Origin: Protea cynaroides
Taxonomy: Eukaryota; Streptophyta; Magnoliopsida; Proteales; Proteaceae
Direction of reading: 5' to 3'
Length of the DNA stretch: 64,000 nt
NCBI GenBank assembly: GCA_028583415.1
Contig: CM053267.1
Location: forward strand, 26,894,902 to 26,958,901
Of this stretch, positions 9,187 to 20,694 are shown piece after piece. A model generated the notes under the pieces. The model was not told where the DNA came from, ran no database searches, and saw only the letters and a list, made by a program, of their open reading frames with translations. The position numbers were made by a program, and so were the translations under genes. The first letter of the stretch is position 1, and each line of letters begins with the position of its first letter.

Positions 9187-10934
9187 TGTAAGACCCATAT
9201 CAAACTAACCCGGTCTTACCACCTTGAACCAGGTTTAACCATCATGGTCGAGTCAAATGGACCAAGGGCGTGAAGGATATCGTGATCCCAGGTATCAAAT
9301 CGACCCAAAAATACTTAAATTAGGGGGAGGGTCGCGTACCCAGCAAGGGAGGGTCGGACCCCCCAAGATAGAAAGTCAGACCCCCTGTTTTACAGAGGGG
9401 GTCGGATACTTTAGGAACCAGGGGTCGACGGGATCATCGACCCCCTCATCGACCCCCAGTTACCGCCAAAAACTGAAATTAGGAAAGTTTCTAAATTTCG
9501 ATTGGATTCCTTCCAAATCTCAATGGGACTTATTTTAGGAGTTCCTACTCTATAAATAGAACATCCCTAAGCCTCTTTCACTCCTTTTACAACCCTAATT
9601 GAATTGAGAGAAAGAGAAGAGAAGGAAAGAAGAAGAGAAGCAAGGAAGAGAAGAAAGCAAAAAGGAGAAGAGTTGCAGAGAAGGAGTATTCTTCTCATGT
9701 ATGGATACTAGTTCCATGAGTTTCTACAGACCTTAGGTTAGATAATGAAGAGAGTGTGATCTCGGAGAAACCCAAACCATCTACCCATGGTTAGGTTTTC
9801 ATAGAAAACCATGGGGGAATACTTGAAAGCTATATAGGTGGGTGATTCATGGTTTTAAACCATGGAAGGTATGTTGAATGGACTGTAGGAGCAAGCCATA
9901 GGACCCCAAGCACGTAGAATGGACTGAAAGGAAGAAAATTGACCAAAACCACAAGGGGTCGCATGGGGGGGTCGATGGCCATTCGACCCTACCAGACCCT
10001 GAGCATTGACCCCCAGGGTTCTGGAAGTCCAGAATAGGGGGGTCGCACCAGGGGTCGATCATTACTCAGACCCTACCTCTGACCCCCAGTTAACAGAATG
10101 GTTTTTAAATTTAGAATAAATTCTAATTAAATGCTATCAACTTTGTTAGGTCTTTTAGCAATATAATAACATTATAAAGGTGATTCTAAAGCTTGGAAGA
10201 GTAGCTATTAACAGGCTAAGGTGAGGAAACATAACTCTAAACTAATTGCTTAATAACAAACTATTTTTTTTCTTTTCTTGAGTCCAATGCCATGCTTGAT
10301 TCTATGCGAATATGTTTGTAATGTGCATACAACATGTCATCCAATATTTCTATTATTTGCTCATGCGTATTTACTTTATTGTTTATAACATGATGATGAT
10401 GATGATGATAGGAATAGGCATGTGAATGTATGTGTGTGGTTGGTGTACTTGATGCGAGCGAGTATCAGGGGAGGTGTGATGGGAATGTCAATAAACGTTA
10501 ACCTTTGGCGGGTCTCAGCACTTTAGCTCTTTCTCTAACTCAAGTCTTGTGCATTAGCATCGTCGTATCGTCATTACTTTAGTAGAACTATTATGTCGTA
10601 GAGCATCAGGGGAGGTGGTCTTGGTCCTTGTAGTCTCTGACTCTACCGGGGGGCCTTAGCTCTATCTCTATGGACATTCTGAGGGATGCTGGGGTGAGGC
10701 CTTGGATACACTTTTTGGCATTAGGATTGGTTAGTTGCGAGCCCAGTTTGTAGCCCTCGCCAGCAGGGGCTTACGTGTTGGTATGGCACTGTACAGCAAT
10801 AAACGTTAACCTTTGTTGTACAATGTTCATGATTTGGGTGCTTGTGAGTTGACGATAAACGTTACCTTCTGGCGGTGTTACACCCTTGTGTATAGAGGCA
10901 GGGTCAATAAACGTTAACCTTTGACTACCTAATC
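9187..10934 (+). repeat. 3' LTR of element A, truncated
   Basis: Starts TGTAAGACCC and matches the B LTRs along 1.75 kb, then stops in mid-LTR (after GACTACCTAA) where the B 5' LTR begins. Contains two blocks of GGTCGA words (about 9330-9455 and 9955-10090), the TATA box (9551-9559), a long purine-rich GA tract (about 9607-9672), the splice-donor consensus (10221) and a stem-loop (10790-10822). The region with the 44-codon frame is missing. Confidence 0.88.
9551..9559 (+). promoter_or_regulatory. LTR TATA box (A 3' LTR)
   Basis: TATAAATAG about 365 bp into the LTR. Same position in B 3' LTR (21054-21062) and F (36301-36309 and 46065-46073, minus). The B 5' LTR copy has changed to CAATAAATAG (about 11298-11307). 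A GA-rich leader follows in each case. Confidence 0.7.
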
Positions 10935-13249
10935 TGTAAGACCTGTATGAAACTAACCCGGTCTTACCACCTTGAACCAGGTTTACCGATCATGGTCAAG
11001 TCAAATGGACCAAGGGCGTGAAGGAGATCCTGATCCCAGGTATCAAATCGACCCAAAAACACTTAAATTAGAGGGAGGGTCGCATACCCAGCAAGGGAGG
11101 GTCGGACCCCTCAAGACAGAAAGTCAGACCCCCTGTTTTACAGAGGGGGTCGGACACTTTAGGAACCAGGGGTCGACGGGATCATCAACCCCCTCATCGA
11201 CCCCCAGTTGCCGCCAGAAACTGAAATTAGGAAAGTTTCCAAATTTTGATTGGGGTCCTTCCAAATCTCAATGGGACTTATTTTAGGAGTTCCTACTCAA
11301 TAAATAGGATGTCCCTAAGCCTCTTTCACTCCTTTTATAACCCTAATTGAATTGAGAGAAAGAGAAGAGAAGGAAGAGAAGAAGAAGAGAAGCAAGGAAG
11401 AGAAGAAAGCAAAAAGGAGAAGAGTTGCAGAGAAGGAGTATTCTTCTCAGGTTTGGATACTAATTCCATGAGTTTCTACAGACCTTAGGTTAGATAATGA
11501 AGAGAGTGTGATCTCGGAGAAACCCAAACCATCAACCCATGGTTAGGTTTTCATAGAAAACCATGGGGGAATACATGAAAGCTATATAGGTGGGTGATTC
11601 ATGGTTTTAAACCATGGAAGGTATGTTGAATGGACTGTAGGAGCAAGCCATAGGACCCCAAGCACAAAGAATGGACTGAAAGGAAGATAATTTACCAAAA
11701 CCACAGGGGGTCGCATGGAGGGGTCGATGGCCAATCGACCCTACCAGACCCTGAGCATCGACCCCCGGGGTTCTGGAAGTCCAGAATAGGGGGGGGGGGG
11801 GTCGCACCAGGGGTCGATCATTACTCAGACCCTACCTCCAACCCCCAGTTAATAGAATGGTTTTTAAATTTTGAATAAATTCTAATTAAATGCTATCAAC
11901 TTTGTTAGGTCTTTTAGCAATATAATAACATTATAAAGGTGATTCTAAAGCTTGGAAGAGTAGCTATTAATAAGCTAAGGTGAGGAAACAGAACTCTAAA
12001 CTAATTAGTTAATAACAAACTGTTTTTTTTTTCTTTTCTTGAGTCCAATGCCATGCTTGATTCTATGCAAATATGTTTGTAATGTGCATACAACATGTCA
12101 TCCAATATTTTTATTATTTGCTCATGCATATTTACTTTATTTTTTATAACATCATGATGATGATGATGATGATAGGAATATGCATGTGAATGTATGTGTG
12201 TGGTTTGTGTACTTGATGCGAGCGAATATCAAGGGAGGTGTGATGGGAACGTCAATAAACGTTAACCTTTGGTGGGTCTCAGCACTTTAGCTCTATCTAT
12301 AACTCAAGTCTTGTGCATTAGCATCATCCTTTTGCCATTACTTTAACAGAACTATTATGTCGTAGAGCATCAGGGGAGGTGGTCTCGGTCCTTGTAGTCT
12401 CTGACTCTACCGGGGGGCCTTACCTCTATCTCTATGGACATTATGAGGGATGCTGGGGTAGGCCTTCGATACACTTTTTGGCATTAGGATTGGTTAGTTG
12501 CGAGCCCAGTTTGTAGCCCTCGCCAACAGGGGCTTACGTGTTGGTATGGCACTGTACGACAATAAACGTTAACCTTTGTTGTACAATGTTCATGATTTGG
12601 GGGCTTGTGAGTCGACGATAAACGTTACCTTCGGGTGGCGTCACATACTTGTGTATAGAGGCGGGGTCAATAAACGTTAACCTTTAACTACCTAAACCTT
12701 TCTATTGCATATTGCAAACTATAAACCAGACCAAAGATATGAATTGATTGCATGCATATGTATTGTTGCATTGTTTTGTTTGCTCACTGAGCCGTGATAT
12801 GTGCTCACCCCTCGACGTCGAATATTTTTAGTTGATGATGCAGGTACTACAGCCAAAGATTATGTCAATGCTCCAGTGTACGGGAACATAGCGGCGATGG
12901 AAGTTGAAGCTGAAGTGGATACACATGATTCCTCTTGCGAGTGCAACTCATGTGTATTCGATTAGATATTTTTCTAGTTTTCCTTATTTGGATTTATTAA
13001 GGACATGTATTTGATATTTATTTATGTCTCCGTTGATACAGAATAATTTACTATTTAATATTAATAACATAGTAGATTCTCAGTTTATTTTACTATAAGA
13101 CTTCGTTATTGTATATTTACTCTGATTATGAATGTGGATGTATGGGGTTTAGATAAAATGGATATAGTCTATTCGAGATCCTGATTGAATCGTTGGTTTG
13201 TTAGCGGTTCATCACACCATTCTGAATAGTGCGAAATTGGGGTGTGACA
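10935..13249 (+). repeat. 5' LTR of element B
   Basis: 2315 bp from TGTAAGACCT to TGTGACA. Two GGTCGA-word blocks (about 11075-11205 and 11700-11850), a degraded TATA box near 11298, GA-rich tract (about 11347-11425), donor AAG|GTGAG at 11979/11980, GAT microsatellite (about 12153-12172), repeated TAAACGTTAACC stem-loops including 12553-12585, acceptor TTTTTAG at 12831 and the 44-codon frame. Confidence 0.92.
12831..12965 (+). CDS. LTR-encoded conserved 44-codon frame (B 5' LTR)
   Basis: Intact copy: 44 codons plus TAG, with DAG, DY-x-NAP and SCEC motifs, behind a TTTTTAG acceptor. It differs from the A copy by a few amino acids (one EDY is KDY). The other B LTR copy (22569-22703) has a TAC-to-TAA stop at codon 17. 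The peptide is unrecognised and translation is unproven. Confidence 0.45.
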   Translation, partial: VDDAGTTAKDYVNAPVYGNIAAMEVEAEVDTHDSSCECNSCVFD

Positions 13250-13252
13250 ACT

Positions 13253-13264
13253 TGGTATCAGAGC
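13253..13264 (+). other. Primer-binding site, element B
   Basis: TGGTATCAGAGC (initiator Met tRNA type), three bases after the LTR end at 13249. Confidence 0.92.
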
Positions 13265-13528
13265 ATCTCAGGCCTTGTCCGCTGAACTAGCATACATTCA
13301 AGACAATTGTGAACTGAGATAGGATAAAAGTAAAAACTGTAATATTAACACATTGTAAGCACAAATGATGTTTGAGACCAAACTTAAAAGAGAATAATGC
13401 ATCTATTAAAGGAAGAGTAAATTTAAATACAATATGAAAGAAACAAACATATATACATAGCTAAAGCAGAGTACAGTCCACAACCCGAACAGTTACTCTA
13501 TAGTATAAGAAAAGAAAAATAAATACAA

Positions 13529-14844
13529 TCATGAAGCTGGAGGTGAAGGAGGAGACGGTGCCTCACGATCTCTGTCATAGTCCTCAACATAGACTCTAGT
13601 CAACCAGGCCACCTGAGTCTGAGTAGCCTGAAGACTAGCTGTAAGATCAGCTACCCGCTGATCAGTCGCATGCTGAACTGCTATGAGCTCATCCTCTCTC
13701 ACACGCTGAGCATCTATTAAATCCTCCATCCTCAGATCGGATCTACGCTGAGCCTCTCTGATCTCATGCAACATCTCCATCATATTAGAAGGTGGGTGTG
13801 AAGGACCAGCCGCATGAGAAGGACCAGTCTCACGTGCACGACCCATCGCATATGAAGTACCAGCTCCAGTTGCATGTGTAGGTGAAGGTGGTGGTATCCA
13901 GTCTACATCCATGTACATGCGGTCGTCGTCATCAGCAGGCTCTGCACGAACTCTAGCAGCGGCGGCAGCTGCCTCAGCGTCAGCTATCTTGATGCGAGTG
14001 TGAGGGCGCACCATCTCGTTCCTCTCCTCGTCATTGACCTGGGCATCCCACAGGCCCATCTTGCAGATAGCCTCCCAATCTAGAGGCGACGAGAAGGTTT
14101 TCTCCTGAATCTTCTCATCCACTAAATCAACCCCAAGCGGGTCAACAACATAGTGATCATACGCCCGTACGAAAGGTTGCCAGTGTGACTGGGCAACATA
14201 GCAGTGATCATAGTGCGCATGATGATATATGGCAGGCAGACGGGCTGTCTGGTGCAAATACTGTACATCAGGTACTGGGTCAGCTGGGAAATCCTCTCGT
14301 AATGGCCACTCTGCGGAATTAGATTATGCTAGATAATCTTGCAAAATACCTGTGGAGCTGGACGCATATAGCATGCCCTCATCTGCCAGCGATCAGGTCG
14401 TAGAAGCTGATTATCGATCTCAGCCCTCATCTCTATGGAGAAGAACTGGGGCTCTCCAGGAGCACAGTAAACCATGGGGCCATCATAGGGAATTCCCAGT
14501 AGGTCGGACAGCTGTCGATAGTCAAACGAGATGTTCAACCCTTTGATGTAACTCGTGATGCGTAACTCCTGACCCCTCTCGACATCATTGTAATTCCCCA
14601 CTACCTAGAGATTACAATAAAACTGTCGCACCAAATCCGGGAGGGTGCAAGCGTCGTAGGTGATGACAGGGTGCCACCCCATATCACCAAAGGCCCTCTC
14701 CATGTTGAACAAGGCTAACTCAGCTAAGTTCACCATACGACCTCCCTCTACCTTCTTGCAAGTGAAGTGGGCATACTGTGCCTCGGCTTTGTTGGAATGG
14801 AAGCGAAGAGGATCACGAACTTTAGGTACTTTGGTACGAGCCAT
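13529..14844 (-). pseudogene. Antisense ORF (aORF) of element B, broken
   Basis: Same antisense gene as in A: MARTKV start at 14844, then the domain with VITYDACT, SYIKG, DLLGIPYDGP, HNLIP and LPSHTGNL, an acidic DDDDR stretch and a PPAS C terminus at 13529. Breaks: TAG at 14605-14607 (CAG origin), TAG near 14326 (CAG origin) and a small deletion near 14150 in the LTRLGVDL region. The C-terminal 240 codons are open. It lacks the expanded 14-residue repeats seen in F. The leader intron interval is 14850-14973, with its donor GT changed to AT. Confidence 0.7.
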
Positions 14845-14973
14845 AATGTCTACAAATAAGAAAGAAAATGAGATAATGTGTTAATAGGATAAATATGAAA
14901 ATTTGACATTATAACGACGTAAGTTGGCCAAAAGCCTCACTTGTCACCTATACACGTGGGCAGGAGGACTTAT

Positions 14974-15870
14974 GTAGGTTCCAACATATCCTACAACACT
15001 CACTCAGTAGGAAATTCTAACTAACAGAGTCCAATTTGAAGAAATTGCGAGAAATCGAAAATTTCGACAAATTAGGGCAAAAAGAGCAAAAATCCAAGTT
15101 TCTCGATAACCAACCGATGAAGCTCAAAATTTTTTGAGGGCTTTCGTTCCTCGAGACACCAGTAACAAAATCCCCCAATAAAAAACAAAATTTTACGGTT
15201 GGAAAAAGTTTAATTTGAAAAATACAAGTTAAATGGACAAAAACCTAGAAAAAGAAACCTAAAAACAGGTAAAAATGAGAAAGCATACCTGTAGGGATGA
15301 TGTGGACGTGGAAACACGGATCCAAACTGACCAAAATAGCGGAGTGGCACTGTAGCAACTCAGAGGTGGAAGACGAGTCGAAATGGGGAAGAAATGATGG
15401 GAAATGAACCCAGAATCGCATCTTAAAGGTCTGATTTTTGGTCTGGGGGTCGGACAATTCGACCAGGATCATCGTCCCCCATATCGACCCCTGGATCGAC
15501 CCCTAGCTCTCGGGAATCTGACATAAAACTAGAGGTCCGACCAGGGGGTCGGACATCCATCGACCCCCACATCGACCCCCAGTTCACGGGAACTTGACAG
15601 TGAACCAGGGGTCGCACAGGGGGTCGGATACCCATCGACCCCCACATCGACCCCCAGCTCTCGGGAAGAACAGGTTACTTCCAGGGTCAGATACTGAGGG
15701 TCGGACATACCATCGACCCCCACCATCGACCCTGCATAGAAAAGATAGTATTTTTCATAAAACGAGCCGAAATGTTGAAATTTTATATCGATTAGCGTGC
15801 CTACATGAAGTATAAATGATTGTCTCACCCATTTTGATGATTTTCAGGCACCACCAATCTCAGAAGAAAT
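14974..15870. promoter_or_regulatory. Divergent leader between aORF and gag (element B)
   Basis: Counterpart of 3412-4314. GGTCGA words lie at about 15444-15730, and the AT-rich part near the aORF side. No ORF of interest. Confidence 0.5.
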
Positions 15871-17154
15871 ATGTCTGGGCATAGAGTAACCAGGCAAAGC
15901 CGAAATGCAGTTCCACCACCACCTGTGGAGGAAACTAGCCAAGAAAATATATACGCGCAAGGGAACCCGCAGGTTGCACCACCAGTAAATCTAGGTCAGG
16001 AAGATCCTGCAAACTTGCCACCTCCACCACCAGGGTTAGCAACCGTGGTAATGAATTTAGCACAGTAACTGCAACAGATGCAACACGCACAGGCTCAAAT
16101 GCAAGTGGCAATGGGGATTATGTTCCAGGCCGCAGATGCTACACCCATGCAGATGGGACAATCTAGTGCAGCACCGGTAGGTAACCACCCAGCACCTCAA
16201 ATACCTCAACCACCAGCTGCACAGATTCCAGTACCAGGTCCGGAAGCAGCTCAGGTTAAGTATCAGTATCCACAACCTATGTTTGGAGCATACCCCCAAA
16301 ATCAGATGGATCACTCTCGACTGGTTAAGAGATTCTTGAAGATGAAGCCCAAGGAGTTTAATGGTAAACTGTCTAATCCGTTATGGCCAGCACCCTGGAT
16401 AGACGAGATGGAGAGAAATTTCCTTATGATGACTGTTACAGAAGAAGAAAAGGTACTATGTGCCACCTTCATGCTAAAAGGAAATACACATCATTGGTGG
16501 AAATCTACCAGGGCATATCTATTGACCAAGCACACCCTATTGACTTGGGCTATTTATAAGGAAGCTTTCTTTGAGAAGTATTTTCCCCGAAGCTTTAGAG
16601 ATTCTATGGAGAAGGAGTTCCTGAGTTTATATCAGGGACAGATGTCCGTGGATGCATATCAACAGCGTTACGAAGAGCTATTTTTCTTTGCACCACTCAG
16701 TATGCAAGAAGAAGATACTAAGACCCGTAGGTTTGTCACGGGGCTTAGAGGAAGCATCAGAGAGCATGTTCTAGGCTTGGAGAAGAAGGTATATAACGAA
16801 GCTGTTCAAATTGCTCGAGTTATAGTATCGAGCCAGAAGGAGAGTTATTTTACACAGAACAGAGGTATGAAAAGGCCAGCCAGAAATGCTTATAACGGAG
16901 GGAACAACAAAACATTTAAACCCTTCCGTGCTCAAGGCTTTACTGCTGCACCCAAGACTACTCCAGTAGCTCAACCTCAGCCAAAGCCGAATTCTGAAGG
17001 CCAAAAATATTTTAACTGCAACCAAACGGGGCATATGGCAAGGGAGTGTCCTAAGCCCAGGAAGCAGCTACACCAAGGACGAGTTTATGCTGTTACATCC
17101 GAGGATGCTGCTGCATCACCCGATGTGGTCACAGGTATGACTGAAACCTTTTAA
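15871..17154 (+). pseudogene. gag of element B, one internal stop
   Basis: About 427 codons, interrupted only by a CAA-to-TAA change at 16066-16068. Pro-rich N terminus, coiled Gln/Met-rich stretch (LQQMQHAQAQ), gag domain about 16300-16800 (HHWWKS, FEKYFPRSFRDS, MEKEFLSLYQGQ), basic linker and CCHC knuckle at about 17014-17055 (CNQTGHMAREC). The stop TAA at 17152 lies within the predicted 17135-17203 intron, so unspliced RNA makes Gag only. Confidence 0.88.
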
Positions 17155-17203
17155 GTTGTAATTACAATGTATGAGCATGTAGACTAAGTAAAATAAATCA
17201 CAG
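17135..17203 (+). other. Predicted gag-pol intron, element B
   Basis: 69 bp, GTATGA...AATCACAG, with ACTAAG as a possible branch site about 25 bases from the 3' end. Three in-frame stops lie inside. The base before it (G17134) and the two after it (GT 17204-17205) form a Gly codon, joining gag to protease in frame. The F copy is 73 bp, not 69, yet also restores the frame, which argues against simple stop readthrough. Confidence 0.55.
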
Positions 17204-20200
17204 GTATCGTACTTATAAATGGCGTACCCGCCAGAGTACTCTTTGATTCAGGAGCTACTCATTCCTTTATATCTGTGTCATTCGGAAAGAAGCTGAACCT
17301 ATCCATAAGAACATTGGATTACAAACTACTTGTACGGTTACCGATGGGGTTAGAAGTGGAATTAGAGAAATGTTATGGGCCATGTCCAGTTCTCATTGGC
17401 GAGAAAACCTTAGATGCAATCTTGATCCAACTTGGGATGGCAGACTTTGATGTCATCTTGGGAATGGACTGGTTAGCTCGGCATTCTGCGAACCTATTAT
17501 GCGTCGAAAAGAAGCTAACATTTAAAGACAAAGAAGGAGCAGAATTCAGTTTTGCGGGAACCAAACTTCCCCGTAAACGCAAGCTCATACTTTCAGCACT
17601 AAAGGCTAAGAAGTGCCTTGAGAAGGGGGCAGTCGGGTATCTAGTATCAGTGGTCAAACTCACCAAGGAAGCACCACGGATGGAAGATATTGATGTCGTG
17701 CGGGACTATCCCGACGTATTTCCTGAAGAACTACCAGGATTACCACCCGATCAAGCCACAGAGTTTGTGATAGACCTTATACCTGGAGCCGCACCAGTAT
17801 CAAAAGCACCTTATAGAATGGCTCCTACTGAACTGAAGGAATTGAAAGTGCAACTACAGGAACTACTGGACAAGGGTTATATTCGACCCAGTGTATCACC
17901 ATGGGGAGCACCGGTATTATTAGTAAAGAAGAAGGACGGTAGCATTCGATTATGTATCGACTATTGGGAGTTGAACAAATTGACAATCAAGAATCGATAT
18001 CCACTACCTCGGATCGATGATTTGTTCGATCAGTTGCAAGGAGCAAAAGTATTTTCTAAAATCGATCTTCGGTCAGGCTATCATCAGTTCAAGATTAAAG
18101 AGGGTGGCATTCCTAAGACAGCTTTCAGAACCAGATATGGACATTATGAATTCTTGGTCATGTCTTTTGGATTAACAAATGCATCATCAACTTTCATGGA
18201 ACTTATGAACCGGGTTTTCCACGATATGTTGAATACGTCGGTTATTTTATTTATTGATGATATATTGGTATATTCCAAGGACAAAGAAACCCATATCAAG
18301 AATCTAAACGCCGCCCTACATCGTTTAAGGAAAGAGAAGTTATATGCCAAATTTACCAAGTGTGAGTTTTGGCTAAGTGAAGTCGCCTTCCTAGGCCATG
18401 TAGTATCCGCTGAAGGAATCAAAGTAGACCCCAGAAAGATCGAGGCTATTGTAAAGTGGGAAGCACTAAAGAGCGTTACAGAAATAAGAAGTTTTTTAGG
18501 TCTCGTTGGTTATTATCGGAGATTTGTGGAAGACTATTCCTGGATTGCCATACCTCTCACCAGTCTGACTAAGAAAGGTGAAAAATTAATATGGACGGAT
18601 AAATGTGAGAAGAGCTTCCAAACATTGAAGACCAGATTGATATCCGCTCCGATATTGACGATTCCTGTTCCAGGACAGCCATTTACACTATACACTGATG
18701 CGTCAGGACTGGGATTAGGATGTGTGCTTATGCAAGGAGAACAAGTAATTGCTTATGCCTCAAGACAGTTGAAGACACATGAGAAAAATTATCCCACTCA
18801 TGATTTGGAGTTAGCGGCAGTAGTACATGCTGTCAAGATATGGAGACATTACCTATACGGAGAGAAGTTCCAGATTAAGTCGGACCATAAAAGTCTTACT
18901 TATTTATTTAATCAGAAGGAGTTGAATATGAGACAAAGAAGATGGCTGGAACTATTGAAAGACTATGATTGTGATATCCAGCATCATCCGGGGAAAGCTA
19001 ATGTAGTAGCGGATGCGTTGAGCAGAAAGGCAATGATAAAATCTCAAGGAGAGGTTAGCACAACTGCAGCTATGTGTACTGCCGGAATGGTATTAAATCA
19101 CGGCAACGAGCAGTATGTGATAGATACAACGGATGGATTATTCAACCAAGGGTTTATTCATCGGTTTTCAAATATGTTCGCTGCATTGAAGATTATACCG
19201 GATATAATTGATGAATTGAAGACAGCTATCAAATCAGACCCGTATCTGAGAACGGTACAAGAAGACATCGAAAAAGGTAGGACTAACCTTGAGTTCACCT
19301 TGGACGAAGAGAAGGTACTAAAGTACAAAGGAAGAATATGTGTATCCGAAATAGAAAGTGTGGATATTAGACACCGACTGATGAAAGAAGCCCATACCAC
19401 CATCTATTCGATACATCCTGGAAGTACAAAAATGTATCATGATCTAAAGAAACTATATTGGTGGAGAGGGATGAAAGCAAATGTAGCTAAGTTCGTGTCT
19501 CAATGCCTAAATTTTCAGAAAGTAAAGGCTGAACGACAAAGACCCGCAGGACTGTTACAGCCATTACCGGAACCAGCATGGAAATGGGACTGCATCACTA
19601 TGGACTTCGTCACGGGATTACCACTGACTCCTCAAGTAGTTGACGCAGTTTGGGTGATTGTAGACCGTTTGACTAAAACAACTCGCTTCATCCCTATACG
19701 ACCTCAGTATACAGTGGAAAGGTTAGCCTAGCTGTATGTGGATAATATTGTTCGATTATACGGTGTACCAGAGAGCATTGTGTCCTATAGGGATCCCCGA
19801 TTTACTTCCAAGTTTTGGGATAGATTGCAAATGGCTATGGGTACAACATTAAAGTTCAGTACTGCATTCCACCCACAGACAGATGGACAGTCAGAGCGTA
19901 CAATCCAAATTCTAGAAGATATGCTACGAGCATGTGTAATTGACTTCAAAGGATCATGGGATGAAAAATTACCACTGATCGAGTTCGCTTATAACAATAA
20001 CTATCAGGCTACTATACAGATGTCACCCTATGAAGCACTGTATGGCAGAAAGTGCCGAACTCCTTTATTTTGGAATGAAATTGGAGAACGTAGTATTGTT
20101 GGGCTGGAATTTATTGAATAGACTTGTTGAGTGGTAGACATTATCAAGGAAAGGGTAAGAACAGCTCAGAACCGTCAGAAGCAATATGCAGATACTCGAC

Positions 20201-20694
20201 GTAGAGGTCTTGAATTCTTCGTGGGTGATAAAGTATTCTTGAAAGTATCGCCTATGCGGGGATTGAAACGGTTCAGGCAGAAAGGGAAACTAAGTCCAAG
20301 ATATGTCGGGCCGTATGAGATTCTAGCTAAGCGTGGAAAAGTGGCTTATCAGTTAGCACTACCACCATCTATGTCAAGTGTGCATGACGTATTTCATATT
20401 TCCCTATTGAAGAAGTATGTCGAGGATCCAACGCACGTTCTGACAGTAGATCTATCGGAATTGACTGATGAATTGACATTTAAAGTAACACCAACGAAAA
20501 TCACCAGCCGAAAGGTTCAACGACTATGCAACCGAGATATCTATTACGTTAAGGTCACTTGGAGAAGTAGAGACATGGAAGAAGTTACATGGGAGGAAGA
20601 GAATGCTATGCGAAAGCAATACCCTCACTTATTTGATTCAGAAGGTACGTACAATTTTGAGGACAAAATTTTTATAAGTAAGGGGGAGTTGTAA
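17204..20694 (+). pseudogene. pol of element B (PR-RT-RH-INT-chromodomain)
   Basis: Nearly complete polyprotein. Protease DSGATHSF near 17248; RT about 17800-18500 with FIDDILVYS near 18250; RNase H with YTDASG near 18697, ending near 19030; integrase zinc finger about 19405-19520, where the second Cys of CLNC is Phe (CLNF); integrase core with MDF, RDPRF and GQSER motifs to about 20060; chromodomain about 20480-20640 (KVTWRSRDMEEVTWEEE). Stops: TAG at 19729, TAG at 20119 and TGA near 20128. The final TAA (20692-20694) overlaps the first bases of the 3' LTR. Confidence 0.9.
20674..20689 (+). other. Polypurine tract, element B
   Basis: AAGTAAGGGGGAGT-type purine tract directly before the 3' LTR start at 20690; it also encodes the last residues of pol. 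Confidence 0.8.

Larger units (their letters stand above)
1..10934 (+). mobile_element. Element A: decayed Tekay-like chromovirus, partial
   Basis: Ty3/gypsy LTR retrotransposon in plus orientation. Order seen: truncated 5' LTR (1-1682), primer site (1686-1697), antisense ORF (1962-3280), leader, gag (4315-5597), pol (5647 to about 9180), polypurine tract, 3' LTR (9187-10934, lacking its last ~560 bp). Integrase is followed by a chromodomain, and gag has a CCHC knuckle, which places it with chromoviruses; the gag and RT resemble the Tekay/del lineage (family knowledge). Every ORF is broken by stops and frameshifts. The left end lies outside the window, and the right end abuts the intact start of element B's 5' LTR. 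Confidence 0.88.

Noticed and set aside
9257..9538. 93-104 codon ORF near the LTR start, present in three A/B LTRs (9257-9538, 10972-11286, 20760-21041)
   Set aside because: It lies upstream of the TATA box, its counterpart in the F LTRs has several stops, and it has no equivalent in C or E. Open only because the copies are recent relatives with C-rich words.
9847..10062. Minus-strand ORFs in the mid-LTR word blocks (for example 9847-10062, 11607-11807)
   Set aside because: Shadow frames through GGTCGA words; not conserved in register between subfamilies.
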